From contig JHVP01000004.1 of NCBI GenBank assembly GCA_000620205.1, forward strand, positions 248,001 to 312,000: a stretch of DNA of 64,000 nt. Reading direction: 5' to 3'. This DNA comes from Geodermatophilaceae bacterium URHA0031. GTDB lineage: Bacteria > Actinomycetota > Actinomycetes > Mycobacteriales > Geodermatophilaceae. Position 1 is the stretch's first letter. Each line of letters opens with the position of its first letter. Made by a program: the position numbers and the translations under genes. Below are positions 34,380 through 43,861 of this stretch, piece by piece. The notes under the pieces are model-generated. The model was not told the DNA's origin. It searched no databases and worked only from the letters and a program-made list of their open reading frames with translations.

Positions 34380-35867
34380 TCACCGGGCGGCCGCCCGGGC
34401 ACGGTCGGCCCGCGCGTGCCGCTCGAGGAAGCCGTACGCCTCGGTGGTGTCGACGCCCGGAGAGGTCGGGGACCCGCTGGAGGACAGCCCTGAGGCGGTG
34501 GGCAGGGTGGCGAACAACGTGGCGTTCAGCCGCGGTGTCGGCAGCGCCCGGCCCGCCCAGCGTTCGGCGAGCGCGGGGGGTGGCGTGCGGCAGCAGCTCT
34601 CGTCCGGGCAGGTCGAGGTGAACCGCTGGTCGGCGTCCATGCCGCGGAACCACTTGGCGTGGGCGAAGGAGGTGCCCACGGACAGCGAGAACGCACCGCG
34701 CCCGGTGGTCTGGATGCTGGAGGTGCACCAGTAGGTGCCACCGGGCTTGTCGGTGAGCTGGTGGTAGGGGCTGAACCGGTCCTCCACGGCGAACACCCGG
34801 CGGGCGGCCCAGTAGCGGCACACCAGCTGCCCCTCGACGGTGCCGAGGGGGTCGCTGGGGAACTGCACGTCGTCGTTCTCGTAGGCCTTGGCGATGGTGC
34901 CGGACTCGTGCACCTTCAGGAAGTGCACCGGGATGGCCAGGTGTTCGGTGGCCAGGTTGGTGAACCGGTGGGCCGCGGTCTCGTAGGTGACGGCGTAGGC
35001 GTCGCGCAGGTCCTCCACCGACAGCTCCCGACGTTCCTTGGCGGCCTTCAGCAGCGGCACGGCCGTCGCCTGCGGCACCAGCAGGGCACCGGCGAGGTAG
35101 TTGCTCTCCACCCGCTGCCGGAGGAAGGACTCGTAGTCTTCCGGCGGGCTGTGCTCCAGGACGGCGCCCGCGAGGGCCTGCAAGAGGGTCGAGCGGGGGT
35201 CCCGCCCGGCTTCCGAGGAACGCGGCAGGTAGATGCGCCGGCCTTCCAGGTCGGTCAGGCTGCGGGTGGAGGCGGGCAGGTCGCCGACGTGGTGGATGGT
35301 GAACCCCAGGTGCCCGGCGAGGTCTGCCGCCACCCGCTGGGACAGCGGGCCGCCGGTGTGGCCGACCGCTTCGAGCAGGGTGGCGGCGATCGCCTCGAGC
35401 TCGGCCAGGTGGTTGCCGTGCCGCCGCATCTCCGCCCGCAGCGCGGTGTTCGCCCGGCGCGCCTGCTCGGGGGTCGCCGCACGCTGCTCGTGGACCCTCT
35501 CCAGCTCGCTGAGCAGGGCGAGGACCGTCTCGATGGCCTGGTCGGGCAGCGCCTTGCGCACCTGCATCGGGGCCAGCCCGAGGGAGGTGAACAGCGGGCT
35601 GCGCTGCGCCCGCTCCAGCGCGATCTCCAGCTGCGCGCGCCGCGACCGGGGCGCCTCCGACAACAGGTCGGCGAGGTCGGTGCCGAGCGCCGCGGCCAGC
35701 GCGTGCAGCTCGCCCACCCGCAGCTCGCGCTTGCCGTTCTCGACCATCGACAGGTGCGAGGGTGCCCGCCCCAGCCGGGCGGCCAGCTCTCCCAGGGTCA
35801 GTCCCGCCGCAGCGCGCAGCTCGCGGATCCGCCGTCCGACCACCAGCGGGTCGTACTCCTCTGCCAT
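34380..35867 (-). CDS. ramB: RamB-like regulator (XRE domain plus IrrE/ImmA-type peptidase and DUF2083 domains)
   Basis: A 495-residue regulator of the short-chain-fatty-acyl/RamB group. The XRE helix-turn-helix is at 10-65 ([37 protein letters not shown]). The middle domain (about 170-290) has the fold of ImmA/IrrE peptidases, but with [13 protein letters not shown] and no clear HExxH. The C-terminal DUF2083-type region has [14 protein letters not shown] and cysteines near STCPDESC. RamB in Corynebacterium controls aceA, aceB and acetate genes; here it faces aceA across a 124-nt gap, the classical arrangement. The ATG at 35867 has AGGA upstream. Confidence 0.9.
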   Translation of the reverse strand: MAEEYDPLVVGRRIRELRAAAGLTLGELAARLGRAPSHLSMVENGKRELRVGELHALAAALGTDLADLLSEAPRSRRAQLEIALERAQRSPLFTSLGLAPMQVRKALPDQAIETVLALLSELERVHEQRAATPEQARRANTALRAEMRRHGNHLAELEAIAATLLEAVGHTGGPLSQRVAADLAGHLGFTIHHVGDLPASTRSLTDLEGRRIYLPRSSEAGRDPRSTLLQALAGAVLEHSPPEDYESFLRQRVESNYLAGALLVPQATAVPLLKAAKERRELSVEDLRDAYAVTYETAAHRFTNLATEHLAIPVHFLKVHESGTIAKAYENDDVQFPSDPLGTVEGQLVCRYWAARRVFAVEDRFSPYHQLTDKPGGTYWCTSSIQTTGRGAFSLSVGTSFAHAKWFRGMDADQRFTSTCPDESCCRTPPPALAERWAGRALPTPRLNATLFATLPTASGLSSSGSPTSPGVDTTEAYGFLERHARADRARAAAR

Positions 35868-35888
35868 CCGGCGGATGTTCCTGGATCC

Positions 35889-35911
35889 GGAAGAAACCGT
35901 CAACTTCTTCC
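35889..35911. promoter_or_regulatory. Palindrome in the ramB-aceA divergent promoter
   Basis: GGAAGAA (35889-35895) and TTCTTCC (35905-35911) form perfect 7-bp arms around a 9-nt spacer, in the gap between ramB and aceA. It does not match the AAAGTTTGCAAA-like RamB box I recall from Corynebacterium, but its position and AT-rich content make it the best candidate operator. Confidence 0.5.
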
Positions 35912-35991
35912 CCGCAGCTCCTTCTCGCCGGGTCGGTGGCCCCGCAGGCTCGTCCCCAGCACGTCGATCCCGCAGAACGAGGAGTTCCCTG

Positions 35992-37299
35992 ATGAGCCAG
36001 CACCCCACCCGCGCCGGCGACGCCGTCGAGACCGCCACCGACCTGGCGTTCGCCTGGCAGACCGATCCCCGCTGGGCCGGCATCCGCCGCGACCACACCG
36101 CGGAGGACGTCGTGGCCCTGCGGGGACCGGTGGTGGAGGAGCACACGCTGGCCCGCCGTGGCGCCGAGCGGCTGTTCGAGCTGGTCCAGGCCAGCGACGG
36201 CCAGGAGTGGGTGTCCGCGCTCGGCGCGCTCACCGGGAACCAGGCCGTGCAGCAGGTCCGGGCCGGGCTGAAGGCCATCTACCTGTCCGGCTGGCAGGTC
36301 GCGGCGGACGCCAACACGGCCGGGCAGACCTACCCCGACCAGAGCCTGTACCCGGTGGACTCCGTGCCCTCGGTCGTCCGCCGGATCAACAACGCACTGC
36401 TGCGCGCCGGGCAGGTCGAGGCGGCCGAGGGCGGTGCCCGGCGGGACTGGACGGTGCCGATCGTCGCCGACGCCGAGGCCGGGTTCGGCGGACCGCTGAA
36501 CGCCTACGAGCTGATGCGCTCGATGATCGCGGCCGGCGCGGCGGGCGTGCACTGGGAGGACCAGCTGGCCTCGGAGAAGAAGTGCGGCCACATGGGCGGG
36601 AAGGTCCTGGTGCCCACCGGCCAGCACATCCGGACGCTCAACGCCGCCCGGCTCGCCGCCGACGTCGCCGGGGTCCCGTCGATGGTCATCGCCCGGACCG
36701 ACGCCCTCGCCGCGACGCTGCTGACCAGCGACCACGACGAGCGGGACCGCCCGTTCCTCACCGGCGAACGCACCGCGGAGGGCTTCTACACCGTCCGCAA
36801 CGGCCTGGACCCCGTCATCGCCCGCGGCCTGGCGTACGCCCCCTACGCCGACCTGATCTGGGTCGAGTCCGCGACTCCCGACCTGGAGCTCGCCCGGCGC
36901 TTCGCCGAGGCGGTGCACGCGGAGTTCCCCGACCAGAAGCTGGCCTACAACTGCTCGCCGTCGTTCAACTGGAAGAGCCACCTGGACGACGACCAGATCG
37001 CCTCCTTCCAGCGCGAGCTCGCCGCCATGGGCTACGCCTTCCAGTTCATCACGCTGGCCGGCTTCCACTCCCTCAACCACTCGATGTTCACCCTGGCCCA
37101 GGGCTACGCCGAGCGGCAGATGAGCGCCTACGTCGAGCTGCAGGAGGCCGAGTTCGCCTCCGAGGCCACCGGCTACACCGCGACGCGGCACCAGCGCGAG
37201 GTGGGCACCGGCTACTTCGACCGGATCGCCACGGCGCTCAACCCGGCCAGCTCGACCCTCGCCCTGGTGGGCTCCACCGAGTCCGAGCAGTTCCACTGA
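35992..37299 (+). CDS. aceA: Isocitrate lyase
   Basis: A 435-residue isocitrate lyase that splits isocitrate into glyoxylate and succinate, the first step of the glyoxylate shunt. It has [48 protein letters not shown] with the catalytic Cys of KKCGHMGGK near residue 200, [24 protein letters not shown] and [15 protein letters not shown]. The length fits the short prokaryotic class. The ATG has GAGGAG upstream. It is followed by malate synthase after 34 nt. The shunt is needed when acetyl-CoA is the main carbon, as expected from C2 units released by the neighbouring aromatic-ketone operon. Confidence 0.97.
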   Translation: MSQHPTRAGDAVETATDLAFAWQTDPRWAGIRRDHTAEDVVALRGPVVEEHTLARRGAERLFELVQASDGQEWVSALGALTGNQAVQQVRAGLKAIYLSGWQVAADANTAGQTYPDQSLYPVDSVPSVVRRINNALLRAGQVEAAEGGARRDWTVPIVADAEAGFGGPLNAYELMRSMIAAGAAGVHWEDQLASEKKCGHMGGKVLVPTGQHIRTLNAARLAADVAGVPSMVIARTDALAATLLTSDHDERDRPFLTGERTAEGFYTVRNGLDPVIARGLAYAPYADLIWVESATPDLELARRFAEAVHAEFPDQKLAYNCSPSFNWKSHLDDDQIASFQRELAAMGYAFQFITLAGFHSLNHSMFTLAQGYAERQMSAYVELQEAEFASEATGYTATRHQREVGTGYFDRIATALNPASSTLALVGSTESEQFH

Positions 37300-37333
37300 C
37301 CCGCTCGCCCACGCCTCGCCCAGGAGAACTGCC

Positions 37334-39001
37334 ATGACCGCTCTGCACACCCCCGCTCCGCCCGTCCCGCACCGGATCCACCGGACGGACCCCGCTCCCC
37401 AACCGTCCGCCCCGCGGCGCGGCCGGGTGGACGTCGTCGGCCCACCGGTCCCCCGGGGCGAGGAGGTCCTCACTCCCGGGGCCCTGGAGTTCCTCGCCCA
37501 CCTGCACGACCGGTTCGCTCCCGGGCGGGCCGAGCTGCTCGCCGCCCGCGCGCACCGGCGCGCCTCCCTGAGCAACGGCCAGGAGCTGCGCTTCAGCCGG
37601 GAGGCCCCGGTGGTGCGCTACGACCCTGCCTGGCGCGTCGCCGGCGCCGGACCGGGCCTGGCCGACCGACGGGTGGAGTTCACCGGCCCGGCCGACGCGG
37701 CGACCGCGCGGGCCGCCCGGGGCTCCGGGGCGTCGACGTGGGTCGCCGACCTGGAGGACGGGACCAGCCCCACCTGGGGCAACATCGTCACCGGCCAGGT
37801 CGTGCTCGCCGACGTCGTCCGCGAGTGGCCTCCCGGGACCGGACCGGACGCGCCCCCGACGCTGCTGATGCGCCCCCGGGGCTGGCACCTGGTGGAGAAG
37901 CACCTGTGCCACACCGACGAGACCGGGCGGAGCACGCCGGCATCGGCCGCACTGGTCGACTTCGGCCTGTTCGTCCACGCCAACGCCGCCGGGCTGATCG
38001 CCCGGGGGCAGGGTCCCTACTTCTACCTCCCGAAGCTGGAGACGGCCGCCGAGGCCCGGCTGTGGGACCAGGTCTTCACCGAGACCGAGCGGGTGCTGGG
38101 CCTGGCCCACGGCACGATCCGGGCGACGGTGCTCATCGAGACCATCACCGCTGCCTTCGAGATGGAGGAGATCCTCTACGAGCTGCGCCACCACTGCGCC
38201 GGCCTCAACGCCGGCCGGTGGGACTACCTGTTCAGCATCGTCAAGAAGTTCCGCGACCGGGGCCCGTCCTGGGTGCTGCCGGACCGGTCGGCGCTGACCA
38301 TGACGACGCCGTTCATGCAGGCCTACACCGACCTGCTGGTGAGCACCTGCCACCGTCGCGGGGCGCAGGCCATCGGCGCCCTGAGCACGGAGGTCCCCGA
38401 CGACCGCGAGCCCGCCGCCGGCCGGCGTGCCCGCGCCGAGGTCGCGGCCGACAAGCGCCGGGAGGCCGAGCAGGGCTTCGACGGCACCTGGGTGGCGCAC
38501 CCAGGCCTGGTCGAGGTCGCCCGCAGCGCCTTCGACGAGGTCCTGGGCGGGGCGACCGACCAGGTGCACCGGCTGCGGCCGGAGGTGCGGGTGACCGCGG
38601 CCGAGCTGCTGGACCCCCGCGGGCTGGCCGGTCCGGTGACCGACGCCGGTGTCCGCACCAACGTCTCGGTCGCGGTCCGCTACATGGAGGCCTGGCTGCG
38701 GGGGGTGGGTGCGGTCGTCCTCGACGGCCACGTCGAGGACGCCTCCACCGCGGAGATCAGCCGTGCCCAGCTGTGGCAGTGGACCGCCCGCCGGACCGTC
38801 ACCGCGGAGGGCACCCCGGTGACCCGCGACCTGGTCGAGAGGCTGCTGGCCGAGGTCGTCGCGGAGCAGCCCCGCACCCCGGACGACCGGTTCGACGACG
38901 CCGCACGGATGTTCCGGTCGGTCACCCTGGAGGAGACCTTCCCGACGTTCTTCACCGTCCCCGGCTACGTCGAGCACCTGGTGACGGTCACGTCCCGCTG
39001 A
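37334..39001 (+). CDS. aceB: Malate synthase A
   Basis: A 555-residue malate synthase joining acetyl-CoA and glyoxylate. Landmarks are WVADLEDGTSPTWGN near 135, LLMRPRGWHLVEKH, TVLIETITAAFEMEEILYEL, FSIVKKFRDRG, LTMTTPFMQAYTDLL, TWVAHPGLVEVA and the catalytic Asp region GHVEDASTAEISRAQLWQW. The usual Gly-Gly-Met after HRRGA reads IGALSTEVPDD here, a small departure. The ATG at 37334 has AGGAGAA upstream. It is co-transcribed with aceA and ends at a long hairpin. Confidence 0.95.
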   Translation: MTALHTPAPPVPHRIHRTDPAPQPSAPRRGRVDVVGPPVPRGEEVLTPGALEFLAHLHDRFAPGRAELLAARAHRRASLSNGQELRFSREAPVVRYDPAWRVAGAGPGLADRRVEFTGPADAATARAARGSGASTWVADLEDGTSPTWGNIVTGQVVLADVVREWPPGTGPDAPPTLLMRPRGWHLVEKHLCHTDETGRSTPASAALVDFGLFVHANAAGLIARGQGPYFYLPKLETAAEARLWDQVFTETERVLGLAHGTIRATVLIETITAAFEMEEILYELRHHCAGLNAGRWDYLFSIVKKFRDRGPSWVLPDRSALTMTTPFMQAYTDLLVSTCHRRGAQAIGALSTEVPDDREPAAGRRARAEVAADKRREAEQGFDGTWVAHPGLVEVARSAFDEVLGGATDQVHRLRPEVRVTAAELLDPRGLAGPVTDAGVRTNVSVAVRYMEAWLRGVGAVVLDGHVEDASTAEISRAQLWQWTARRTVTAEGTPVTRDLVERLLAEVVAEQPRTPDDRFDDAARMFRSVTLEETFPTFFTVPGYVEHLVTVTSR

Positions 39002-39010
39002 GGCCGCCGC

Positions 39011-39060
39011 CGGTCGGCTCTGCTGGGTCCGCCACGTGCCGGACCCAGCAGGGCCGACCG
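39011..39060. terminator. Long hairpin terminator after aceB
   Basis: A 21-bp stem (39011-39031 with 39040-39060) with one G-T pair and an 8-nt loop lies 10 nt after the aceB stop and 13 nt from the end of a small leftward gene. It probably ends transcription from both sides. Confidence 0.75.
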
Positions 39061-39072
39061 TGGCCCGGCCGG

Positions 39073-39270
39073 TCAGCCGGGCGGCGCGTCGTCGCCGAAA
39101 GCCCAGTCGACCGGGGCGAGCTCGACGGTCTGCAGCGCTGCCAGGGGGAGGGCGGCGAAGATGGCGTGCTCGAAGCACGCCGGGCGGTACCGCTCCCCGC
39201 TCAGGCTCACTCCGTAGGCGGCCGGCTTCGCACAGTTCTTGGCGAAGCTGCAGGTCAGCTCGTTGGGCAC
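39073..39270 (-). CDS. Small Cys-rich hypothetical protein
   Basis: A 65-residue protein not assigned to a named family. It has LTCSFAKNCAKPAAYGVSL followed by YRPACFEHAIFAAL. The spacing of CxxxxxC and CxxH suggests a small metal-binding knuckle. The C-terminus is acidic and proline-rich. The GTG at 39270 has no clear ribosome site and could be leaderless. It lies between aceB and a secreted DUF4394 protein, with a terminator downstream, which supports a real short gene. It could still be spurious. Confidence 0.5.
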   Translation of the reverse strand: MPNELTCSFAKNCAKPAAYGVSLSGERYRPACFEHAIFAALPLAALQTVELAPVDWAFGDDAPPG

Positions 39271-39347
39271 GCGGGCAGTGTGCCCGATGACCAGCCGTCC
39301 CGGGTGCGGATCCGTCCTGCCTCGTGCCGGTTCGCCCGCCCGCTCCG

Positions 39348-40268
39348 CTAGAGCTGGCCGAGTCCGATCGCGAGATCGGAGACCGGCATCCGGAACGCCC
39401 CGCGGTCGGTGACCTCCCCGGTGGCGAGGTCCACGGCGTAGACCCGGCTCTGCCCGCCCACGGTCAGCGTCGCCCACCCCTGGACGGCGACGGTGCGCTC
39501 GTCGCGGACGGTGCTGTAGATGTCGAAGCCGGCGTCCGGGCCGGCGTCCGTGCGCAGCTGCCCCACCGGGGCGAGCGCGCCGGCGTTGGCCGGTGACTGG
39601 ATGTCGAGCCGGTCCAGTGCCGTGTCGACGTCGTAGAGGACCGCCGCGGTGTCGGGGCTGGTGTCGTTGTTGGTGTAGGCCGACCCGCTGATCCCCGCCG
39701 CGGGCACGGTGCCGGTCGCCGGCGGCGTGGCGGGGTTGGTCAGCCGACCGTCGACCACGGTCGCCCCGTTGGGTGCATCCGGGTTGGTGGCGCCGGCGAA
39801 CGGCTGGCGCAGGTCCTGGCCCGTGTCGCTGGTGATCCGCAGGGCGTTGGCGGCAGGGTTGAAGTCCACGCCGAAGTACCGGCCCTCCAGCGCCACGCTC
39901 AGCCGGCCCACCTCCGCCGCCCCACCGTTCGCCGCGTCGACCACGTAGATGCCGCCCTGGTCCCCGACGCCGTACAGCTTGCCGTTCTGCACCCGGTAGT
40001 CGATGCCGACCAGACGGGTGTCGCCCTGCAACCGGACGTCACCGACCGTGCGGGCGTCGCGGGGCGCCGTGGTGCGGAAGGAGACCAGGGTCCGCCCGTC
40101 GCCGACGAGGCCCACCGCCGTGAGGCGGTCCCCGCCGCGCTCGCTGCCGTGGCCGCTGTCGCCACGGGAGCCGCCGCCTGGTGAGGTGGCCAGGGCGGGA
40201 GCCGCGACCCCCGCGGTGAGCAGCGCGGCTGCCACGATCAGGGTCGTCCGGCGAAAGGTGGTGCGCAT
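39348..40268 (-). CDS. Secreted DUF4394 domain protein
   Basis: A 306-residue exported protein. A signal peptide (RRTTLIVAAALLTAGVAAPALA) is followed by a Gly/Ser-rich spacer (about 30-48) and a DUF4394 domain built of repeated strands: LVGDGRTLVSFRTTAP, LVGIDYRVQNGKLYGVGDQG, YFGVDFNPAANALRITSD, LYDVDTALDRLDIQSPAN and RVYAVDLATGEVTDRG. These motifs suggest a beta-propeller-like fold of unknown function. The ATG at 40268 has GGAGGCACC upstream. It diverges from an ECF sigma/anti-sigma pair across 252 nt and may belong to that regulon. Confidence 0.85.
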   Translation of the reverse strand: MRTTFRRTTLIVAAALLTAGVAAPALATSPGGGSRGDSGHGSERGGDRLTAVGLVGDGRTLVSFRTTAPRDARTVGDVRLQGDTRLVGIDYRVQNGKLYGVGDQGGIYVVDAANGGAAEVGRLSVALEGRYFGVDFNPAANALRITSDTGQDLRQPFAGATNPDAPNGATVVDGRLTNPATPPATGTVPAAGISGSAYTNNDTSPDTAAVLYDVDTALDRLDIQSPANAGALAPVGQLRTDAGPDAGFDIYSTVRDERTVAVQGWATLTVGGQSRVYAVDLATGEVTDRGAFRMPVSDLAIGLGQL

Positions 40269-40427
40269 GGTGCCTCCAAGGGTCCGGGAGCCCGTGTGGC
40301 GGGTCCGCGTGCCGCATCGGTGCGACGGACGGGGGTACGCCGGACCCGCGCCCGGCGTTCATCCCGCCCCCGGTGCCGTCCCGGTCCTGACGCGCCTCGC
40401 CGACGGGTGAACATCTGGCGCGGCCGT

Positions 40428-40453
40428 GACGTACCCCCTGGTACGGGGGCGTC
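40428..40453. promoter_or_regulatory. Hairpin upstream of the ECF sigma gene
   Basis: GACG-ta-CCCCC (40428-40438) pairs with GGGGG-CGTC (40445-40453), giving nine pairs with a two-base bulge and a 6-nt loop. It lies 67 nt before the sigma factor start. It may be an operator or leader structure; evidence is only structural. Confidence 0.3.
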
Positions 40454-40520
40454 GGAACGGGGGGCCGCGGGCGTGCGGGACGAGAGACCCCGTACGCCCC
40501 GGCTCGAGGAGAGGAGTCCC

Positions 40521-41069
40521 GTGCTCCCCGTCGTCACGGCCGATCGGACGCCTGACCCCGGCTTCGACCTGGAGCGGGCCTACGCCGACCACGCCCGGGT
40601 GCTCTACGGGTTCGTGGTCAACGCGGTGGACGACCGGGCCGAGGCCGAGGACCTCGTGCAGGAGGTCTTCGCCCGCGCCTGGCGCGCGTCGTCCCGGTAC
40701 GACCCCGAGCGGGGCTCGGTCCGGACGTGGCTGTTCGCCATCGCCCGCAACCTCGTCCTGGACGCCCACCGGGCCCGCACCCGCCGGCCCACGGTGGTCG
40801 GCGAGGTCACCGACGACGTCGGACCACCCACCGCCGGTCCCGAGGACGCCGTCGTCGACCGGTTGCGGATCGTCGAGGCGCTCGCCCGGCTCTCCCCGGA
40901 GCACCGGCAGGTCGTCACGGCGGTGCACCTGGAGGGCCTGACCTACGCCCAGGTGTCCGCGGCGACCGGCGTGCCCGGGCCCACCCTGCGCACGCGCGTG
41001 TTCCACGGGCTGCGGGCGATGCGGTCCATCCTGGCGGAGATCGACGAGGAAGGAGCACGCGGTGGATGA
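40521..41069 (+). CDS. ECF RNA polymerase sigma factor (SigK/SigL-like)
   Basis: A 182-residue ECF sigma factor. Region 2 has YADHARVLYGFVVNAVDDRAEAEDLVQEVF (core EAEDLVQEVFARAWRA) and SVRTWLFAIARNLVLDAHRA for -10 contact. Region 4 has LARLSPEHRQVVTAVHLEGL and TYAQVSAATGVPGPTLRTRV for -35 contact. The GTG at 40521 follows GAGGAGAGGAG. The stop overlaps the anti-sigma gene by 8 nt. The pair resembles SigK/RskA-type systems, which control secreted proteins; the divergent DUF4394 gene is a possible target. Confidence 0.93.
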   Translation: MLPVVTADRTPDPGFDLERAYADHARVLYGFVVNAVDDRAEAEDLVQEVFARAWRASSRYDPERGSVRTWLFAIARNLVLDAHRARTRRPTVVGEVTDDVGPPTAGPEDAVVDRLRIVEALARLSPEHRQVVTAVHLEGLTYAQVSAATGVPGPTLRTRVFHGLRAMRSILAEIDEEGARGG

Positions 41070-41841
41070 CGACCGGCGGGACGAGTTGCTCGGCGCCGCG
41101 CTCGCCGACGAGCTGACCCCGCAGGAGCGCGAGGAGCTCGACGCGCTGCTCCGCGACGACCCGACGGCACGCGCGGACCTCGACGGTGCGGTGGAGGCGG
41201 CCCGTGCACTGCACGAGCTCGGCCCCGGGTCCCGCGGCGGTCGGTCGTGGGTCGAGGCCGAGCCGCCGGCGCGCCTGCGCGACCGGGTCCTCGCGGACGT
41301 CGCCGTGCCGTCACCCGACCGCCCCGCAGCCGGTCGACCGGCGTCCGCGCCCGGTCCTGCCCTGCCGTCACCCCGTCGCGGCGGGACCTCGTCCCGCGCC
41401 CGGCGCGTGCACCCGCTGCTCGCCGCGGCCGCCGCCGTGGTGCTCCTCGCAGCGGGCGTCGGCGGGGGTCTCGGCGTGGCTGCGTGGCGCGACCGGCCCG
41501 TGCACGGGCCGGCAGGGACCCTCGGCGCCCAGGAGCCGATCACCTTCTCCGGCGTGCCGGACGGCGTCGACGTCACGGCGTCGGTGGTGGCCCACACGTG
41601 GGGTACCGAGACGGTCTTCGACGCGATCAGCGGCCTCCCGGCGGGGTCGACCTACGAGGTCCTGCTGGTCGCCGACGACGGCTCCGAGGTGGACACCGGG
41701 TCCTTCCAGGCCGTCGCCGGTCCCGTCCACTGCCGGATGACCAGCGCCACCATGCGCCCGGACGTCCTGGCGGTCTCCGTACGCGCCGATGACGGGACCG
41801 AGGTCATGCGCTCCGCGCTGCCGCATGTCGACGGCGACTGA
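41062..41841 (+). CDS. RskA-type membrane anti-sigma factor
   Basis: A 259-residue single-pass membrane protein. The cytoplasmic N-terminus (1-110) has the anti-sigma helices DELLGAALADELTPQEREEL and LDALLRDDP. One transmembrane segment lies at about 115-142 (VHPLLAAAAAVVLLAAGVGG). The extracytoplasmic RskA C-terminal domain has VTASVVAHTWGTETVFDAIS and GLPAGSTYEVLLVADDG. There is no HxxxCxxC zinc motif. It should hold the ECF sigma factor inactive until cleaved by intramembrane proteolysis. Confidence 0.88.
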   Translation: MDDDRRDELLGAALADELTPQEREELDALLRDDPTARADLDGAVEAARALHELGPGSRGGRSWVEAEPPARLRDRVLADVAVPSPDRPAAGRPASAPGPALPSPRRGGTSSRARRVHPLLAAAAAVVLLAAGVGGGLGVAAWRDRPVHGPAGTLGAQEPITFSGVPDGVDVTASVVAHTWGTETVFDAISGLPAGSTYEVLLVADDGSEVDTGSFQAVAGPVHCRMTSATMRPDVLAVSVRADDGTEVMRSALPHVDGD

Positions 41842-42019
41842 CCGGCCCGGCGTCGGGAGGTGAGGACGGGCGACCCACGGATCGCGTGGGCCCTGATGGG
41901 GGGCCCGGGCCACGGGATGCTGTCCCGAGGGGCCGGCAGTAGCCTTCGCCGCAGCGGTTGACATGCCCCACCATGCCTGACGTCGGGAGCGGCCGACGCG
42001 ACCTCCCCGAGGTGACGCA

Positions 42020-43846
42020 ATGGGAGCAGCACCCCCCACGGAGCTCAAGAAGGGCCTCAAGCAGCGGCACCTCACCATGATCGCCATGGGCGGTGTGATC
42101 GGCGCCGGGCTGTTCGTCGGCTCGGGCACGGTCATCTCCGGGACCGGCCCCTCGGCCTTCCTGACCTATGCGATCACCGGGGTGCTGATCATCCTGGTGA
42201 TGCGGATGCTCGGTGAGATGGCCACGGCCAACCCCTCGACCGGGTCGTTCGCCGACTACGCACGCACCGCTCTCGGCGGGTGGGCGGGCTTCTCGGTCGC
42301 GTGGCTGTACTGGTACTTCTGGGTGATCGTCATCGGCTTCGAGGCCGTGGCCGGAGCCAAGGTGCTGCAGTACTGGATCGACGCCCCGCTGTGGTTGATG
42401 TCCCTGCTGCTGATGACGCTCATGACGGCGACCAACCTGTTCTCGGTCTCCTCGTTCGGCGAGTTCGAGTTCTGGTTCGCCGGCATCAAGGTCGCCGCCA
42501 TCATCGTGTTCCTCGCCCTGGGCACGTTGTTCGTGCTCGGGGCCTGGCCCGACCAGTCGCTGGACTTCAGCAACCTGACCAGCCACGGCGGGTTCTTCCC
42601 GCTCGGCGTCGGCGCCATCTTCTCCGCCATCGTGGTCGTGATCTTCTCCATGGTGGGCGCCGAGGTGGCCACCATCGCGGCCGCGGAGTCCCCCGACCCG
42701 GGCCGGGCCATCGCCAAGGCCACCAACTCGGTGATCCTGCGCATCGCGGTGTTCTTCGTCGGGTCCATCTTCCTGCTGGCCGTCATCCTGCCGTGGAACT
42801 CCGCCGAGCTCGCGGCCTCGCCCTACGTCGCCGCGTTCAAGCTCATGGGCATCCCGGGCGCGGACCACATCATGAACGCGGTCGTGCTCACCGCCGTGCT
42901 GTCCTGCCTCAACTCCGGCCTCTACACGGCGTCCCGGATGCTGTTCGTGCTGGCGGCCCGGCGGCAGGCGCCGCTGGCGCTGATGTCGGTCAACCGGCGC
43001 GGGGTCCCGATGGCGGCGATCCTCTGCTCCACCGTCGTCGGCTTCCTCTGCGTGATCGCCGCCGCGGTGTCGCCGGACACGGTGTTCTCCTTCCTGCTGA
43101 ACTCCTCCGGTGCGGTGATCCTCTTCGTCTACCTGCTGATCGCGATCTCGCAGATCCTGCTGCGCCGGCGCACGTCCCCGGAGAAGCTCACGGTGAAGAT
43201 GTGGGCCTTCCCGGTCCTGTCCTTCGTCGTCGTGGCCGCGATCGTCGCCGTGCTCGTGCAGATGGCCTTCGACGACACCGCCCGCACCCAGCTGCTGCTG
43301 AGCCTGGTCTCCTGGGCGGTGGTCGTGGTCCTGTACTTCGCGACGAAGCGGCTGCACCGGGCGCCGAACGTGGTCGCCGAGGTCCCCGACGAGCCGGGTG
43401 CGCCGGCCGAGCGGGTGCTGGTGCTGGCCAACGAGACGGTCAACGGCGACGAGCTGCTGGACGAGCTCCGGTCGATCGACCGGGCGCGGAAGGCGCAGTA
43501 CTTCGTCTGCGTGCCGGCCAACCCCATCGACACCGGTCAGGCGATGCACCAGGGAGCGGTCTACATCTGGGAGGCCACCACCGAGGCGGCGCAGGCGCGG
43601 CTGGACCGGACGCTGGAGGTCCTGCGCGCCGAGGGCCTGGACGCCGAGGGCGCGCTGGGCAACTACAAGCCGCTGCGCGCGCTGGCCGACGCGGTCGCCG
43701 AGTTCTCCCCCGACCGGCTGGTGATCTGCACGCTGCCCGAGGACCGCTCGGCGTGGCTCCGCTACGACGTGGTCGACCGCGCCCGGGAGACCTACCCCAT
43801 CCCGGTGACGCACGTGGTGGTCGAGTCCGTCCGCGTCGGTGTCTGA
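42020..43846 (+). CDS. GABA-type amino acid permease with C-terminal UspA-like domain
   Basis: A 608-residue APC-superfamily transporter. The first ~450 residues carry 12 predicted helices with LKQRHLTMIAMGGVIGAGLF and GPSAFLTYAITGVL, the substrate-binding glycine loop, and AESPDPGRAIAKATNSV, as in GabP/AroP. The last ~150 residues (from ERVLVLANETVNGDEL to VTHVVVESVRVGV) form a soluble alpha/beta domain like a universal-stress fold. The ATG at 42020 has GAGG upstream; a TTGACA at 41958 could be a -35 box. The next gene is a universal stress protein. With the aminotransferase and alanine dehydrogenase nearby it may feed GABA or beta-alanine use. Confidence 0.87.
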   Translation: MGAAPPTELKKGLKQRHLTMIAMGGVIGAGLFVGSGTVISGTGPSAFLTYAITGVLIILVMRMLGEMATANPSTGSFADYARTALGGWAGFSVAWLYWYFWVIVIGFEAVAGAKVLQYWIDAPLWLMSLLLMTLMTATNLFSVSSFGEFEFWFAGIKVAAIIVFLALGTLFVLGAWPDQSLDFSNLTSHGGFFPLGVGAIFSAIVVVIFSMVGAEVATIAAAESPDPGRAIAKATNSVILRIAVFFVGSIFLLAVILPWNSAELAASPYVAAFKLMGIPGADHIMNAVVLTAVLSCLNSGLYTASRMLFVLAARRQAPLALMSVNRRGVPMAAILCSTVVGFLCVIAAAVSPDTVFSFLLNSSGAVILFVYLLIAISQILLRRRTSPEKLTVKMWAFPVLSFVVVAAIVAVLVQMAFDDTARTQLLLSLVSWAVVVVLYFATKRLHRAPNVVAEVPDEPGAPAERVLVLANETVNGDELLDELRSIDRARKAQYFVCVPANPIDTGQAMHQGAVYIWEATTEAAQARLDRTLEVLRAEGLDAEGALGNYKPLRALADAVAEFSPDRLVICTLPEDRSAWLRYDVVDRARETYPIPVTHVVVESVRVGV

Positions 43847-43861
43847 CCGCGGGACCACCCG

